This document shows positions 21,871 to 30,966 of a DNA stretch of 64,000 nucleotides, one piece after another. This DNA is from Phymatolithon calcareum (taxonomy: Eukaryota; Rhodophyta; Florideophyceae; Hapalidiales). A program made the position numbers and the translations under genes. The DNA lies in NCBI GenBank assembly GCA_977006965.1, contig OZ345369.1:2653043-2717042 (forward strand), written 5' to 3'. Position 1 is the first letter of the stretch. Each line of letters starts with the position of its first letter. The notes under the pieces are model-generated. The model was not told the origin of the DNA, ran no database searches, and saw only the letters and a program-made list of their open reading frames with translations.

Positions 21871-22819
21871 GAGGAAATTCGCTAAATGGCCACCAAAAGT
21901 GGTCAAAGTACGCTAAACATCCACCCAAGCCAAAACTACTACTCATCCGTTACGTGGATCGCTGACAGTTGCATTTTTTGGAGGGAAAAGGGAAGTAACT
22001 GCTACTTCCTCTTGATCCAAGGTTTGTGCTCATCTTCGAATTCGTCTGACAAGCCCAACGTACAACGCTCCCGCACTACTCACTCTGAAACCATGAACAA
22101 GAAGGAGCTCGTGCTACAGGTGAGGGACTATGTTGGATCAAGCTTCGACGATGTTGTTAACGTCGTGATCTCCCACAACTCGTGGAGAGGCGCAACAAGC
22201 AGCGTCTGACACTCATCTGTAGCCAGCGCACAGTTTGCACCTTCCGCGCGAACGTCAGCGCGCTGCCGAGCGTCGGCGGTGTCAAGCACGGTCTGCATCG
22301 TTCTGGAGAGGAAGCTCTTCCAGCTGAGTGAACTCTTTACCTATGCGATGCCGAAGGCTAGAGTTGTCGCCTGTTTGTTGGAATCATAAGTCGTTAGGGA
22401 AATAAGCAGTCCCTGAGTCACGGAGGTCAGGTGGGCCGCGTCAACACTGACGAAACCGTTGTAGGCCGCCCAGGTGTCCATGGCGCCTTTTGAGCAGCAG
22501 AAAATGCTGTGAAGCTGCTGCCGTATCGTCCCAGAAGAGGATTTGTGGTGAGCGTGTACACTCCGCCGGGATCGCGCTGCGACCTCACCGCCTTCGACGA
22601 CGGAGGTGCTACCATTAGTTGAAACGAGGAGCAAAACCAGAGAGAGTAGCGTACGCAATAAATTTCACTGTCGCATAGAGTGCTCTAAGCAACAGATTAG
22701 TAGGTTCGGCTACGGTGAGTATGATAGTATATTTTGCAATGCGTGGGTAGTAGTATTGGCTAGGGGTGGATGTTTAGCGTACTTTGACCACTTTTGGTGG
22801 CTATTTAGCGAATTTCCTC
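21871..22819. mobile_element. Mutator-like element (MULE), 949 bp
   Basis: Terminal inverted repeats of about 80 bp start GAGGAAATTCGCTAAAT at both ends and differ at only a few positions. They are flanked by an exact 10-bp duplication AAATTTCAAT (21861-21870 and 22820-22829). Long inverted repeats with a 9-11-bp target duplication are diagnostic of Mutator-like elements. The interior holds a minus-strand transposase fragment. High similarity of the ends suggests a fairly young insertion. Confidence 0.93.
22200..22658 (-). pseudogene. MULE transposase fragment
   Basis: Minus-strand remnant of a MULE transposase within the element. The frame 22341-22658 reads FVSVDAAHLTSVTQGLLISL followed by TTYDSNKQATTLAFGIA, the region around the first catalytic Asp in MULE DDE domains (ID.T.LK....G.LL.A...D.N...LPLAF.I). 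A shifted frame then continues with a Trp-containing segment (about 22270-22330). Later catalytic residues and the SWIM finger are absent, so the copy is non-autonomous. Confidence 0.68.
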
Positions 22820-22829
22820 AAATTTCAAT

Positions 22830-23465
22830 GGTTGATTTCTTACTTGCTTGCCGAACTCCATTGACGGATGAGTTCTTCGGCTTTTATAGTGTTCTGCGAG
22901 GAGCGCAAGGAAATCATAATATCACCTATGCTTCCGTGGTGCTTCAATTACGCACCCTACAATTGGTATTCCTAAGTTTGGACTTTTCGCGCAAATGGTA
23001 AATTCGGTGGAATAAGGAAATGCAAGTAAGAAATCGTATTCCCGCCTTGCGATTCTCTTGAATTTAGTTTCGTGTAACTATAGGAGAGCGTTCGTGTTCT
23101 GTACTCAATTGTTTCCTTTTTGCTTCTGAATTTCACTTCAATGATTACCAGATTTCATCCGGTTTCCTCTCTGAAGTCTTCTCGACTGTCACCTCAACTC
23201 TTATATCGATTTGCGACACCCTGGGGGTCTTCGTGGTCGAGCAGAAGCAATGTGCAGTCCTCATCGCCCGCAGTATAGTCGAATGACGCTTTTAGTAGGT
23301 ATTTGATCATCTCGGCAATATCCGGGGGAAGACATTTGTTGACTCCGCACATCACGATGTTTCGCGGGATGCCATCGTAAGCAAATGAGAGGTCGACTAC
23401 TTCGATGAAAAGGTAAACTCTCTTCATTGTGCTAGCTGACCTCATAATCGCACGCTCAGTCCCCT
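22830..23465 (-). pseudogene. LINE reverse transcriptase fragment, right part
   Basis: Continuation of the LINE relic on the other side of the MULE. The frame 23194-23445 reads VDLSFAYDGIPRNIVM and LPPDIAEMIKYLLKASFDY, the Asp-containing palm motif (LD..KAYD.V.R) and the following helices. The stretch 22830-23190 is too decayed to align. The spacing to the next RT motif (21730) is longer than usual even without the MULE, so further insertions or deletions occurred. Confidence 0.65.
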
Positions 23466-24085
23466 TGTTATTCTAGAATAAAAAAATTGGAATCGGTGAA
23501 AAATTTTACCGTTGTCGTGCAGCAGAGTCCAGTGCAGCATCTACGACTTTCTTGACTTGACCAAATAGAGAGATTCGTCTTCTCTTTCGGGAGCGTGCGT
23601 CGCCGTTTTTGTGAATAGGGATTAGTGTTTCTCGGCACCATACTGTCTGCATATATTCTTTTTATTCCCTATATATCCTAGCAATCATGCCATTCGTCTC
23701 CTCACGAGAATCTGACGCGAAACATTTTCCACAATGCTATGATGGCCCTGTACATTCGTACGTGGCATTCGTGTAAACATGGAGTTGAGTAATCATAACA
23801 TTATTCTAGTTGCTGCCAAACATTTTGATTGAGCTTCTGCGTCATACATTTTGAAGCCTAGGATAACTCTAAATAATTATTTTTGAAAATGTTTCGGCCG
23901 CCGATTTGCAGACCGTTTTCTCAAAAATTGTTTCGCAGCCGTTCATTTTTTATTCCCAGATCTTGCATGTGCTTGCGTTTTGGAGCTTTTGCGGAAGAAA
24001 AACGCAGCTCGAGCAGACATATCACGTCTCGCGCGTAATCTCTCTCCACGTTTCTAAAAGCAGTTTTCTCAACTCGCACATTGCG
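23466..24085. other. Intergenic and upstream region of the methyltransferase-like gene
   Basis: No independent gene. A dispersed repeat copy lies at 23686-23780. The 60 codons before ATG 24086 are open but hydrophobic and low in similarity to the rest of the protein. Confidence 0.4.
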
Positions 24086-25144
24086 ATGCCGCCGAGGTCC
24101 CCTCCGAAGTATGTCCCCGTTATCATTACTTTCGGTGATGCGCTTATGCAGTACAGGCACTCACTCTGCGGTGATGCGTGGACGGGATGCAAAACGTTTC
24201 TGGACTGGTGTGAGCAGCAAGCGGAACATCGAAATGCCCAATATGAGTTTGTTGATTTTGGAGCGGAGACTTTTGACGCGATCTGTTCTATTGGCAAAAC
24301 ATCGATGTCCCTCAATCGAACGCAATCTACCGATATAGAGTTGTACTCGGATACTGGTTTTCGAGGCCTTCTCCGCCAATTTTTTGCAGTAGCTTGTCGA
24401 CTTGTTGTCGCAAACGAAGAACGAACTGATGCGCGAGCTTTTGAAGTGTTCAAAGCCGTGTGGGAGAATCTGAAGACGGGTGATGTTGTGGTCGGAGGCA
24501 AGTCGTTCCCGAAGTGCCCGATTCCTATTCGGGCCTACATTCTGCAAGGATTCTTCTCAAAGAAATCCCTCGATCTCCCGAGCGGTGATAGAACGCAGTT
24601 TGAAGCCACTCTCTACTTCTGGGTACTCTATCAGGCATTTGAGAGCCAGTCGGGACCGTTTGTCAAGAAGATCCAAGGAGACTCGTCCAAGAAACGAACA
24701 AGGGCAACATCTTTGAAACCTGATCTTTCTGTCCCGTTCTCGCAGAGGCTATCGTACGCTATTCAGCAAGTGGTCGGAGCATGGGGAAGTTTTGCAGAAG
24801 AATTAATGCTACAAAGCGTAGAAGATCTTGTTCTTCCATTCTTACGCTTGCAGGGGAAGGACCTAAGCTTTGGCGATATTTCAAAAGGGTACATTATGCC
24901 AGAAGTGCAGAAGTACAGCCTTCTCGATAATACGTCTGTCCATGTTCAAGCGTCTGGATGGCCGTCAGAGGTAAAGCAACTCGCAGAAAAGCATTGGGAC
25001 GATGGCTTTAGATTGACAAGAGAGTTTGTTCAACATTTGAAATCCATATGTCTTCATACGCATCTATACGAGGCAAGCGTTCGCAATATTCTTGAATGGG
25101 ACCTCCTCAGCTCACTACATCGCTCCCGACATAGAGAAATTTAA
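24086..25144 (+). CDS. N-terminal half of methyltransferase-like protein
   Basis: About 352 residues from the preferred ATG at 24086 (the frame is open from 23906). No known domain is recognised; it reads as a compact, mixed alpha/beta protein with VPVIITFGDALMQYRH near the start and KCPIPIRAYILQGFF in the middle. It overlaps the next ORF by 53 bp in another frame, and both have the same style and codon usage. The likely explanation is one gene of about 1000 residues with a single frameshift (real, sequencing error or small intron) near 25090-25145. This half might be a target-recognition or interaction region. Confidence 0.6.
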   Translation: MPPRSPPKYVPVIITFGDALMQYRHSLCGDAWTGCKTFLDWCEQQAEHRNAQYEFVDFGAETFDAICSIGKTSMSLNRTQSTDIELYSDTGFRGLLRQFFAVACRLVVANEERTDARAFEVFKAVWENLKTGDVVVGGKSFPKCPIPIRAYILQGFFSKKSLDLPSGDRTQFEATLYFWVLYQAFESQSGPFVKKIQGDSSKKRTRATSLKPDLSVPFSQRLSYAIQQVVGAWGSFAEELMLQSVEDLVLPFLRLQGKDLSFGDISKGYIMPEVQKYSLLDNTSVHVQASGWPSEVKQLAEKHWDDGFRLTREFVQHLKSICLHTHLYEASVRNILEWDLLSSLHRSRHREI

Positions 25145-26954
25145 ACCGAAGAGTACAACCGTGGTTACTATCCGCCGTATGCGAGCCGTGGTGAGAAAAG
25201 CACTTGGGAAACAGACCGATGACACTGTCCCGAATACGACCAACGAAGCATACGCCCCTGTAATTCAATGGAAACCCAGTAGCGCATGTGATCCCGGACA
25301 GACCATTGGTGCAGAGGAGCGTGCTGCAGCCGAAGCGATAGTAACGAAAGCTCTCATCAGGTACAGTAGGGTTCATTGTACCTCTTTCAAAGACTTGATT
25401 CAAACAGATCTTGGTCACTTTAACAGTGATTGCTCCCATCCAGTACTTGACCAAAGCGCTCAACTGGTCCTTACTGAGCCACCCGTGTCCTCGTCTGAAG
25501 ATCTTTCGAAGGAGATTGTCGCTGAGATTCAATCAATGCTTCGTCCAGGAGGGCACGTTGTTCTGTTCTGTGAGATATCTCAGTTTCAGATGTGGGTGAG
25601 AGCATTTAACAGCAGGAAGGACAAGTTCTCTCACCCCGTGTTCATGGTGGACTCTAACCCGCTCGTGATGGTTCCCGCACCGTGTGTGCGAGTACTTCGT
25701 AAGAATTCAAATCATCCGCGAAACAATAATATTGTTACTTTTGCCCTTCATGCAATGAAGGTTTGTTCCGACGAAGCGCTGGATCTCATGGGTTTTGTGT
25801 CGTGGACTGAACATGGCCACGTTCGATCAAGCTTTCCTGTGCATACAAATGTAATCAACAATGTTGACCCTCTGTCTGGCGAAGAGCCTTTTCATCCGTC
25901 TAGTCCGAGCTCCTCGAATTCCGGAGAGGATAGAATATTTCAATCACTCTTTGCCGGTCGGAAGCCTGTTTCTCTTCTTCAGGAGATCATAGCACGATAC
26001 ACCAAGCCGAACGATCTTGTTGCTGATCCATTCGGAGGATCATTCTCCACTGGAGCCGCAGCTTTATCTCTTCCAGATGTTCGCTTGTTTGTCGGCGGAG
26101 ACAATAATCTCGACTGCTACAATGCTGGAATGAGGTGGCTAAAAGCCTTGTTTTGCGATATTGTCAATACGAATTGGAGGAGGAACAAGTCGAGTATCAC
26201 GACAACAATCGAAATCTTACAAGCCACTCAAACACTTAAGCAGTACGCCTTTGCACGCTGTGTGGCTGCTAAGAGATCAATTGGATCCCAGTGGATTCCG
26301 CCAGCATCACTTCCGTTTCGTCAATCACTACCCAGGCACATTGTTCGGTTTCTACTGAGCATTAGCAACATGGACCATGGCTCAGTTGACCTTGACGGAG
26401 TATCCGTTGATCAGTGGCCTCTTTTGCTACAAGTGGAGATCGAAAAAGTGGCAATATTCGTACTCGCTGCTTGTGATGCCAGTCGAAACGGGCTCCGCTT
26501 AAGAGTGAACGATGCAGGAGAAAGAGTGGCTGTTGCTGACAGAGAATTTGCCGTGGGAGAAAGAGTGTGTAGCTTTTTCGGCTCTATCGTTTACTCCAAT
26601 CTAAGAAATCTCTCATCATCCGGCAGAATGTATGGAAGTGGTGTATACGCAGTGTCAAAATCAGCATATGCGCAGAAAGGGGTTTCGCTAACAACTGAAT
26701 CGATTGCACTGCACTACAAAAGTGAGGTTCGTCGACATGTTGTGATCGTTCCCGTTGCGTTCAGTACTGGGTCGTACGTTCGAAGAAGTCAAGAAATTGG
26801 GAAAGGAAATTTTCGTCCCATGGTCAAAGGGGAGGGCCAAGGAGCACGATTTTCGACATGGAAAGTACAGGATATCGTGGACTGCGAGAGAGTACAGTTT
26901 ACAGCTATAAGGAGCATCACGAAGGGTGAACCCCTCGTGTTCTCCTCAAACTGA
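25092..26954 (+). CDS. DNA methyltransferase-like protein with possible SET-like tail
   Basis: 620 residues as an ORF, probably the C-terminal part of a longer protein. It has a TEPP motif (residues 128-131, in place of DPPY/NPPF), RPGGHVVLF (151-159), then KPVSLLQEIIARYTKPNDLV and ADPFGGSFSTG (311-321), which is the S-adenosylmethionine-binding motif of N6-adenine/N4-cytosine methyltransferases. The order (catalytic motif before binding motif) is that of the beta class. The C-terminal 170 residues contain FAVGERVCSFFGSIVY and FTAIRSITKGEPLVF, weakly resembling SET-domain ends. The changed catalytic tetrapeptide may mean altered or lost activity. The neighbour at 28.9-30.3 kb is ParB-like. 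Confidence 0.65.
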   Translation: MNGTSSAHYIAPDIEKFKPKSTTVVTIRRMRAVVRKALGKQTDDTVPNTTNEAYAPVIQWKPSSACDPGQTIGAEERAAAEAIVTKALIRYSRVHCTSFKDLIQTDLGHFNSDCSHPVLDQSAQLVLTEPPVSSSEDLSKEIVAEIQSMLRPGGHVVLFCEISQFQMWVRAFNSRKDKFSHPVFMVDSNPLVMVPAPCVRVLRKNSNHPRNNNIVTFALHAMKVCSDEALDLMGFVSWTEHGHVRSSFPVHTNVINNVDPLSGEEPFHPSSPSSSNSGEDRIFQSLFAGRKPVSLLQEIIARYTKPNDLVADPFGGSFSTGAAALSLPDVRLFVGGDNNLDCYNAGMRWLKALFCDIVNTNWRRNKSSITTTIEILQATQTLKQYAFARCVAAKRSIGSQWIPPASLPFRQSLPRHIVRFLLSISNMDHGSVDLDGVSVDQWPLLLQVEIEKVAIFVLAACDASRNGLRLRVNDAGERVAVADREFAVGERVCSFFGSIVYSNLRNLSSSGRMYGSGVYAVSKSAYAQKGVSLTTESIALHYKSEVRRHVVIVPVAFSTGSYVRRSQEIGKGNFRPMVKGEGQGARFSTWKVQDIVDCERVQFTAIRSITKGEPLVFSSN

Positions 26955-27500
26955 AATTCAATATACCTTCCAGACCGGTAGTTATTTCAACGCCAGTTTT
27001 CGACAATTAGAACGAGCTGACTTCCACACATTGGCGAAGAGAATCTCTGAACTGTTCAAATAGAAAAACAAACTTCGTCTCCAGGCACTCAATCTTCGTA
27101 ACAGGTGTTACACGCTAAACTATTACTTGCGGCAGTTTAAGACGAAAAAAGGTGCTATCTCGTAATGGAGCGGTAGAACATATAAATTCTAGTGTAAAAG
27201 CCCGATTTTAGGCTCTTCTTGCAGTGCCCTAAAACCTGCTGTAATTTCATTTCCAGAGCTTTGAAAGTTGAAGCTAGAGCCTTCACAAAACACACGACCC
27301 GTGTGCACAATATGGGCATAAATGTAACTTGCTTCTTTCCACAGAGAAGATTTTCTAAGTAACTATATTATCGTAGCGATCAATTAAAAAGTACAATTAC
27401 AGTCAAGAGATTCCTATACGGTGCGAATGAAAATATTTTGCATTTCAAGCAGGTAATGTTGCTGCTCTTCGTTTATCATCCAGTAGATCCTCTTCTCTTA
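26955..27500. other. AT-rich 3' flank
   Basis: No gene, repeat or RNA recognised between the methyltransferase-like gene and the LINE fragment. Confidence 0.5.
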
Positions 27501-28740
27501 AGCGGCACAGCGAACTTTCATCATAATGGGTGGGGACAAACATAACGGTCATGTCACGGTTACTAACGATACGAGAAGTACGCCAGGAAAAAACCAGCGC
27601 GGAGTCCTCCAAGGATCCCCTATCAGCCCAACACTGTTCCACATCCTTATAGACACCCTAGCAGAAAGGGTAACTGCCCTGTACTTTAACGACTCTAGTC
27701 CCAATCTTCGTTTAAATGTGTTCGCGGACGACCTCATACTATTGGCAAGGCATGAACACGAGCTCCAAGAGATGATCATTGAATGCACAGAATGGGCATG
27801 TACGAATCGAATGACTTGGTCCATCCGAAAGTGCTCAGCCATACTTCCCAAGAAGAGAACCAAAACAGCGCTCTTCCTGGCAAACGAGGAAGTCCGTATA
27901 AGGCGCACAGCAGAATATCTCGGCACGTCAATTGATGAGAAGGAAAACCGTGACAACAGACTCCTGGAACGATTCAAAAGGGTAAGCGCTAAGGTGCAAC
28001 TCATGAGCTCCCTAGGCATGACAAGGAGAGGGTACACCACTGAAAAGAACATCAGGCTATTCAAAGCCTCTATCAGGTCAGTTTATGATTACGCTGCTCA
28101 CATAACACGTAATACAATCCACGTATCGACAGCAGAAGTGCAAATACAGAAGGACATAGCAAGGATACTGTTCGGCAAGTGGGCAGCGCTGAAAGCTTTG
28201 TCAAATAGAACAGTGGGAGTTCCGCCGACAGCGCGTACAAATGAAGTTAAGACGAAAATAGTGCAAGGTAGTAGAAGATGATTCCGGGGCAGAGCTCAAA
28301 CTCGAAGCACTTGACTATCTTCGAGAAGCGAACACAGCAGGTGAACTTCAAGATAAGCCTAATGTCCGACTCGTTTGGGATAAACAAGAAATACGCCGCG
28401 CAAGAAAAATAATGTTCTCCATGAGGGTGTACCGCACCAGGCAGTGAGGATTAAAGAAAGCAGAAGAAGAATTCTTCGCGCAAGATGATTTTTAGGTCAA
28501 TTCCTTCGGAACACAACGAAGTTGATTGAACAAATGGGTAGTCAAGGAGCATGAACAATTGGTACGCTCATAAAAACCCTGGAGAAGCCCATATGGACCG
28601 CTGTCGAAGATAATGAAGTAGCGCGAGCCAATGACGTGATATTATGCAATTCTGAATAAGGTACCTGACAACGCTCGATGTTCGTATAATGAAAGGAGCG
28701 GACTTTCCTAAATATATACCTTCTCAATAAATCCTCTTAA
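27501..28740 (+). pseudogene. LINE reverse transcriptase fragment
   Basis: A 251-residue open segment (27526-28281) with QRGVLQGSPISPTLFHILID, then NVFADDLILLARHEHELQEM carrying the FADD catalytic box, TWSIRKCSAIL, and YTTEKNIRLFKASIRSVYDY from the thumb region. After 28281 the frame breaks, but sequence similar to the copy at 40100-40590 continues to a 3' end with CTTCTCAATAAATCC near 28724-28738 (AATAAA signal). The 5' half is missing. It separates the methyltransferase-like gene from the ParB-like gene. Confidence 0.88.
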
Positions 28741-28911
28741 TGGCTACAAACATAGCTGTGCACTATTATCAAACACTCGTAAATCAAACATGGTCATTCG
28801 TCTCGACACGGGAATTGCAATATCCTCGCATCATTGTAGATGTGATGCGAACTTTTGAACTCAGTTATGAAAGTATTTGAAAACTCGCGTAAGACAATGA
28901 AGTGAGTCAAT

Positions 28912-30257
28912 TTGACAGCTTTTGCTTTGATGGAGGCAAATTCAAATTCTTACTGGTCACCTACTGTGTGTATATTTGAAAAAATCTCTATTTTCGTCGC
29001 ATTCAGAGGAACGCTGACCGCGATCAATTTTCCAAGTCTGAAGTTCACTTTACCCCGCTTGCGTCACGATTTGTACGTCATGGGTGAATCCTTGGCGGAG
29101 AAGTTCGACACGTTAATTGCTCGAATTGATGTTTCGGCCCTTGAGGAGCTGACAAACAAGCTGCGCCGACAGACAAAACGTGGGCTCTTGCCAAGTTTCT
29201 CGAAGATTTTCAAGTCCGAAAGTACGCATCTCTTGGCGCCGGACGCATATCGATTTGCTTTCCTGGAATTCGTGACGTTCGGGACCTATTGAAGCGCATT
29301 GGCGACGATGGGGCGATCCCCACGGGAGCTCGTGCTATTGTTGTTGATGGCCACCATCGCCTGAGCGTCTTACTACTCGATGAGGTGCCGAAGAATCTTA
29401 GGATCGTTGATATGAACGTATGGTTCTCCAAGATTCAAGATACCGCACTCAATGAACTAGACGCACTTCGGATTGGCAACCAGCTCAACGAAGTCTCCGA
29501 GAAAGTACGTGCAACCAGTTTCGTTGACAAAATATTCTGTTATCGATCGTACCTGGTCAATGTTCTGGCTGCAAAAGGGGATGATATTACCGAGGAGTAC
29601 TCACGTGTCCAGAATCGCATGGATCCCAGTAGTCTGGCTACAACTGTCACGCATGATGGTATCGGATTCTCGGATTTCGAGAAGACACGCCGGTACAGTG
29701 CCGTTGCTCTTGGCATCCTTAAATACCCGCATGCGTTCGATGTGCTTCAGAACATCATGAACAGTTCCACTGCGAAGAACGGAAAAGGAGAGGGCGTGCG
29801 ACTACCGTCATTTTCTCATGTGCACCATCAAGGCATTTGGTCAGCGGGCTCAGAAGAAGAAGCGATCTTCAGTCTGAAGTCCATTTTTGCATGCCTGCAG
29901 AAAGATGACCTGAAGAGGAAGAAAGCGACCGCATTGCCGGATAAGTCGGTACCGAAATATCTCGACTTCTTGCATTGGGCTTTTGAACTCTTCACAGAGC
30001 AGTGCAGGTCCTGGGTTCTTCTAACGAATGAAGTACTAGAAATGAAAGCAGTGACGAAAGGGAATGAATGCAGCGTGAAGGACTGGATGGTATCTAAGGT
30101 TCTGGGCTACCCATTTCCGAGGAATATCGAAGCGCTTCTGCAGACAACCGAGCGAGCGTGGAGATCGCTACCTCTGGTATGTCCCAAGCTCGCGAAACAG
30201 ATCGAAGAGACGTTACCCGATGCTCGGGTTTCCAATGGAGCAGAATATTCCCCATGA
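28912..30257 (+). CDS. ParB-like nuclease-domain protein, one frameshift
   Basis: The main frame (29190-30257, about 355 residues) contains GAIPTGARAIVVDGHHRLSV, with the DGHHR motif of the ParB/sulfiredoxin-fold domain, followed by ALRIGNQLNEVSEKV, the helix that follows in ParB-like proteins. The first part lies in another frame (28912-29190), so one frameshift near 29190 is needed. The downstream 200 residues are helical and unfamiliar. In bacteria and phages ParB-like domains often neighbour or fuse to DNA methyltransferases; here the nearest gene is a methyltransferase-like gene on the same strand. The protein may bind or cut DNA. Confidence 0.62.
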
Positions 30258-30409
30258 AATCTTGAGCTCCAGCTAAATTAAGGTGCTATAAAATGGCAAA
30301 CTGTAACAGTGGTTAATGTACACCTCGACCAGCTTCATACCGATAGCAGTTGCGAAAAACATTTCCGAAACTTTTCCCGAAGAGACTAATTTTGTCTTAT
30401 TGAGTTGCT

Positions 30410-30500
30410 TTTAGTGACACAGGAGAGCGATTTTTCATATTAGTGACACTGACGTGCTGTTTTTTCAATTTAGTGACACAGACGTGAAAAGTAGTCACAG
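30410..30500. repeat. Three 29-30-bp direct repeats
   Basis: TTAGTGACACNG recurs at 30411, 30440 and 30470, the last two copies extended to GACGTG. They begin about 150 bp after the ParB-like stop codon. Spacing is regular (29 and 30 bp). They may be iteron-like sites or a degenerate minisatellite. Confidence 0.75.
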
Positions 30501-30739
30501 AGAAAATATTTAGCCATTGTAAATTAGGACATCAAGTTATCGAGAATTGACTGCACGATTCGGCGGTGCTGAATGCTAAATTTCGTCATTAGGAATGGTT
30601 TTTGAAACGCAAGTCTCGACTTGTGTTTGAAACACAGTTCAAACGCCGTCGTATGCACTGTGCTTCACAATGCTTATTCCAATGCAGTACTGTACTATAG
30701 AGCAGAAACGATCGCGCGGGGATTCCGGTCCCACGAACT

Positions 30740-30966
30740 GAACTGTAATTGATACTTCCTTTTTTTCCAATCCCCCTTCCCCGCCCTTGCCACTCTTCCC
30801 GTTGCGCGCACGCATAACCTCTTCGACCTTCTTGTCCCTTCCGAACTCTCCACGCGAAGTCCGTGCGGGCACGACCACACCGGACTGTTCTGATCTGGTC
30901 TAGTTTGGACTGGACCGCCCCGTCCCGCACCTCACCGCACGGCGCTCGTCCCTGTCTATCTCTCCC
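30740..30966 (+). promoter_or_regulatory. Pyrimidine-rich promoter/5' UTR of the bZIP-like gene
   Basis: The 220 bp before ATG 30967 are C/T-rich and GC-richer than the surroundings, with a run of C-rich tracts and the context TCTCTCCCATG at the start. No clear TATA box is close. The composition shift suggests a real transcription start region. Confidence 0.45.

Noticed and set aside
22341-22658. Signal peptide-bearing secreted protein (MRTLLSLVLLLVSTNG start)
   Set aside because: The rest of the frame matches a MULE transposase core and lies inside a MULE, so the hydrophobic start is incidental.
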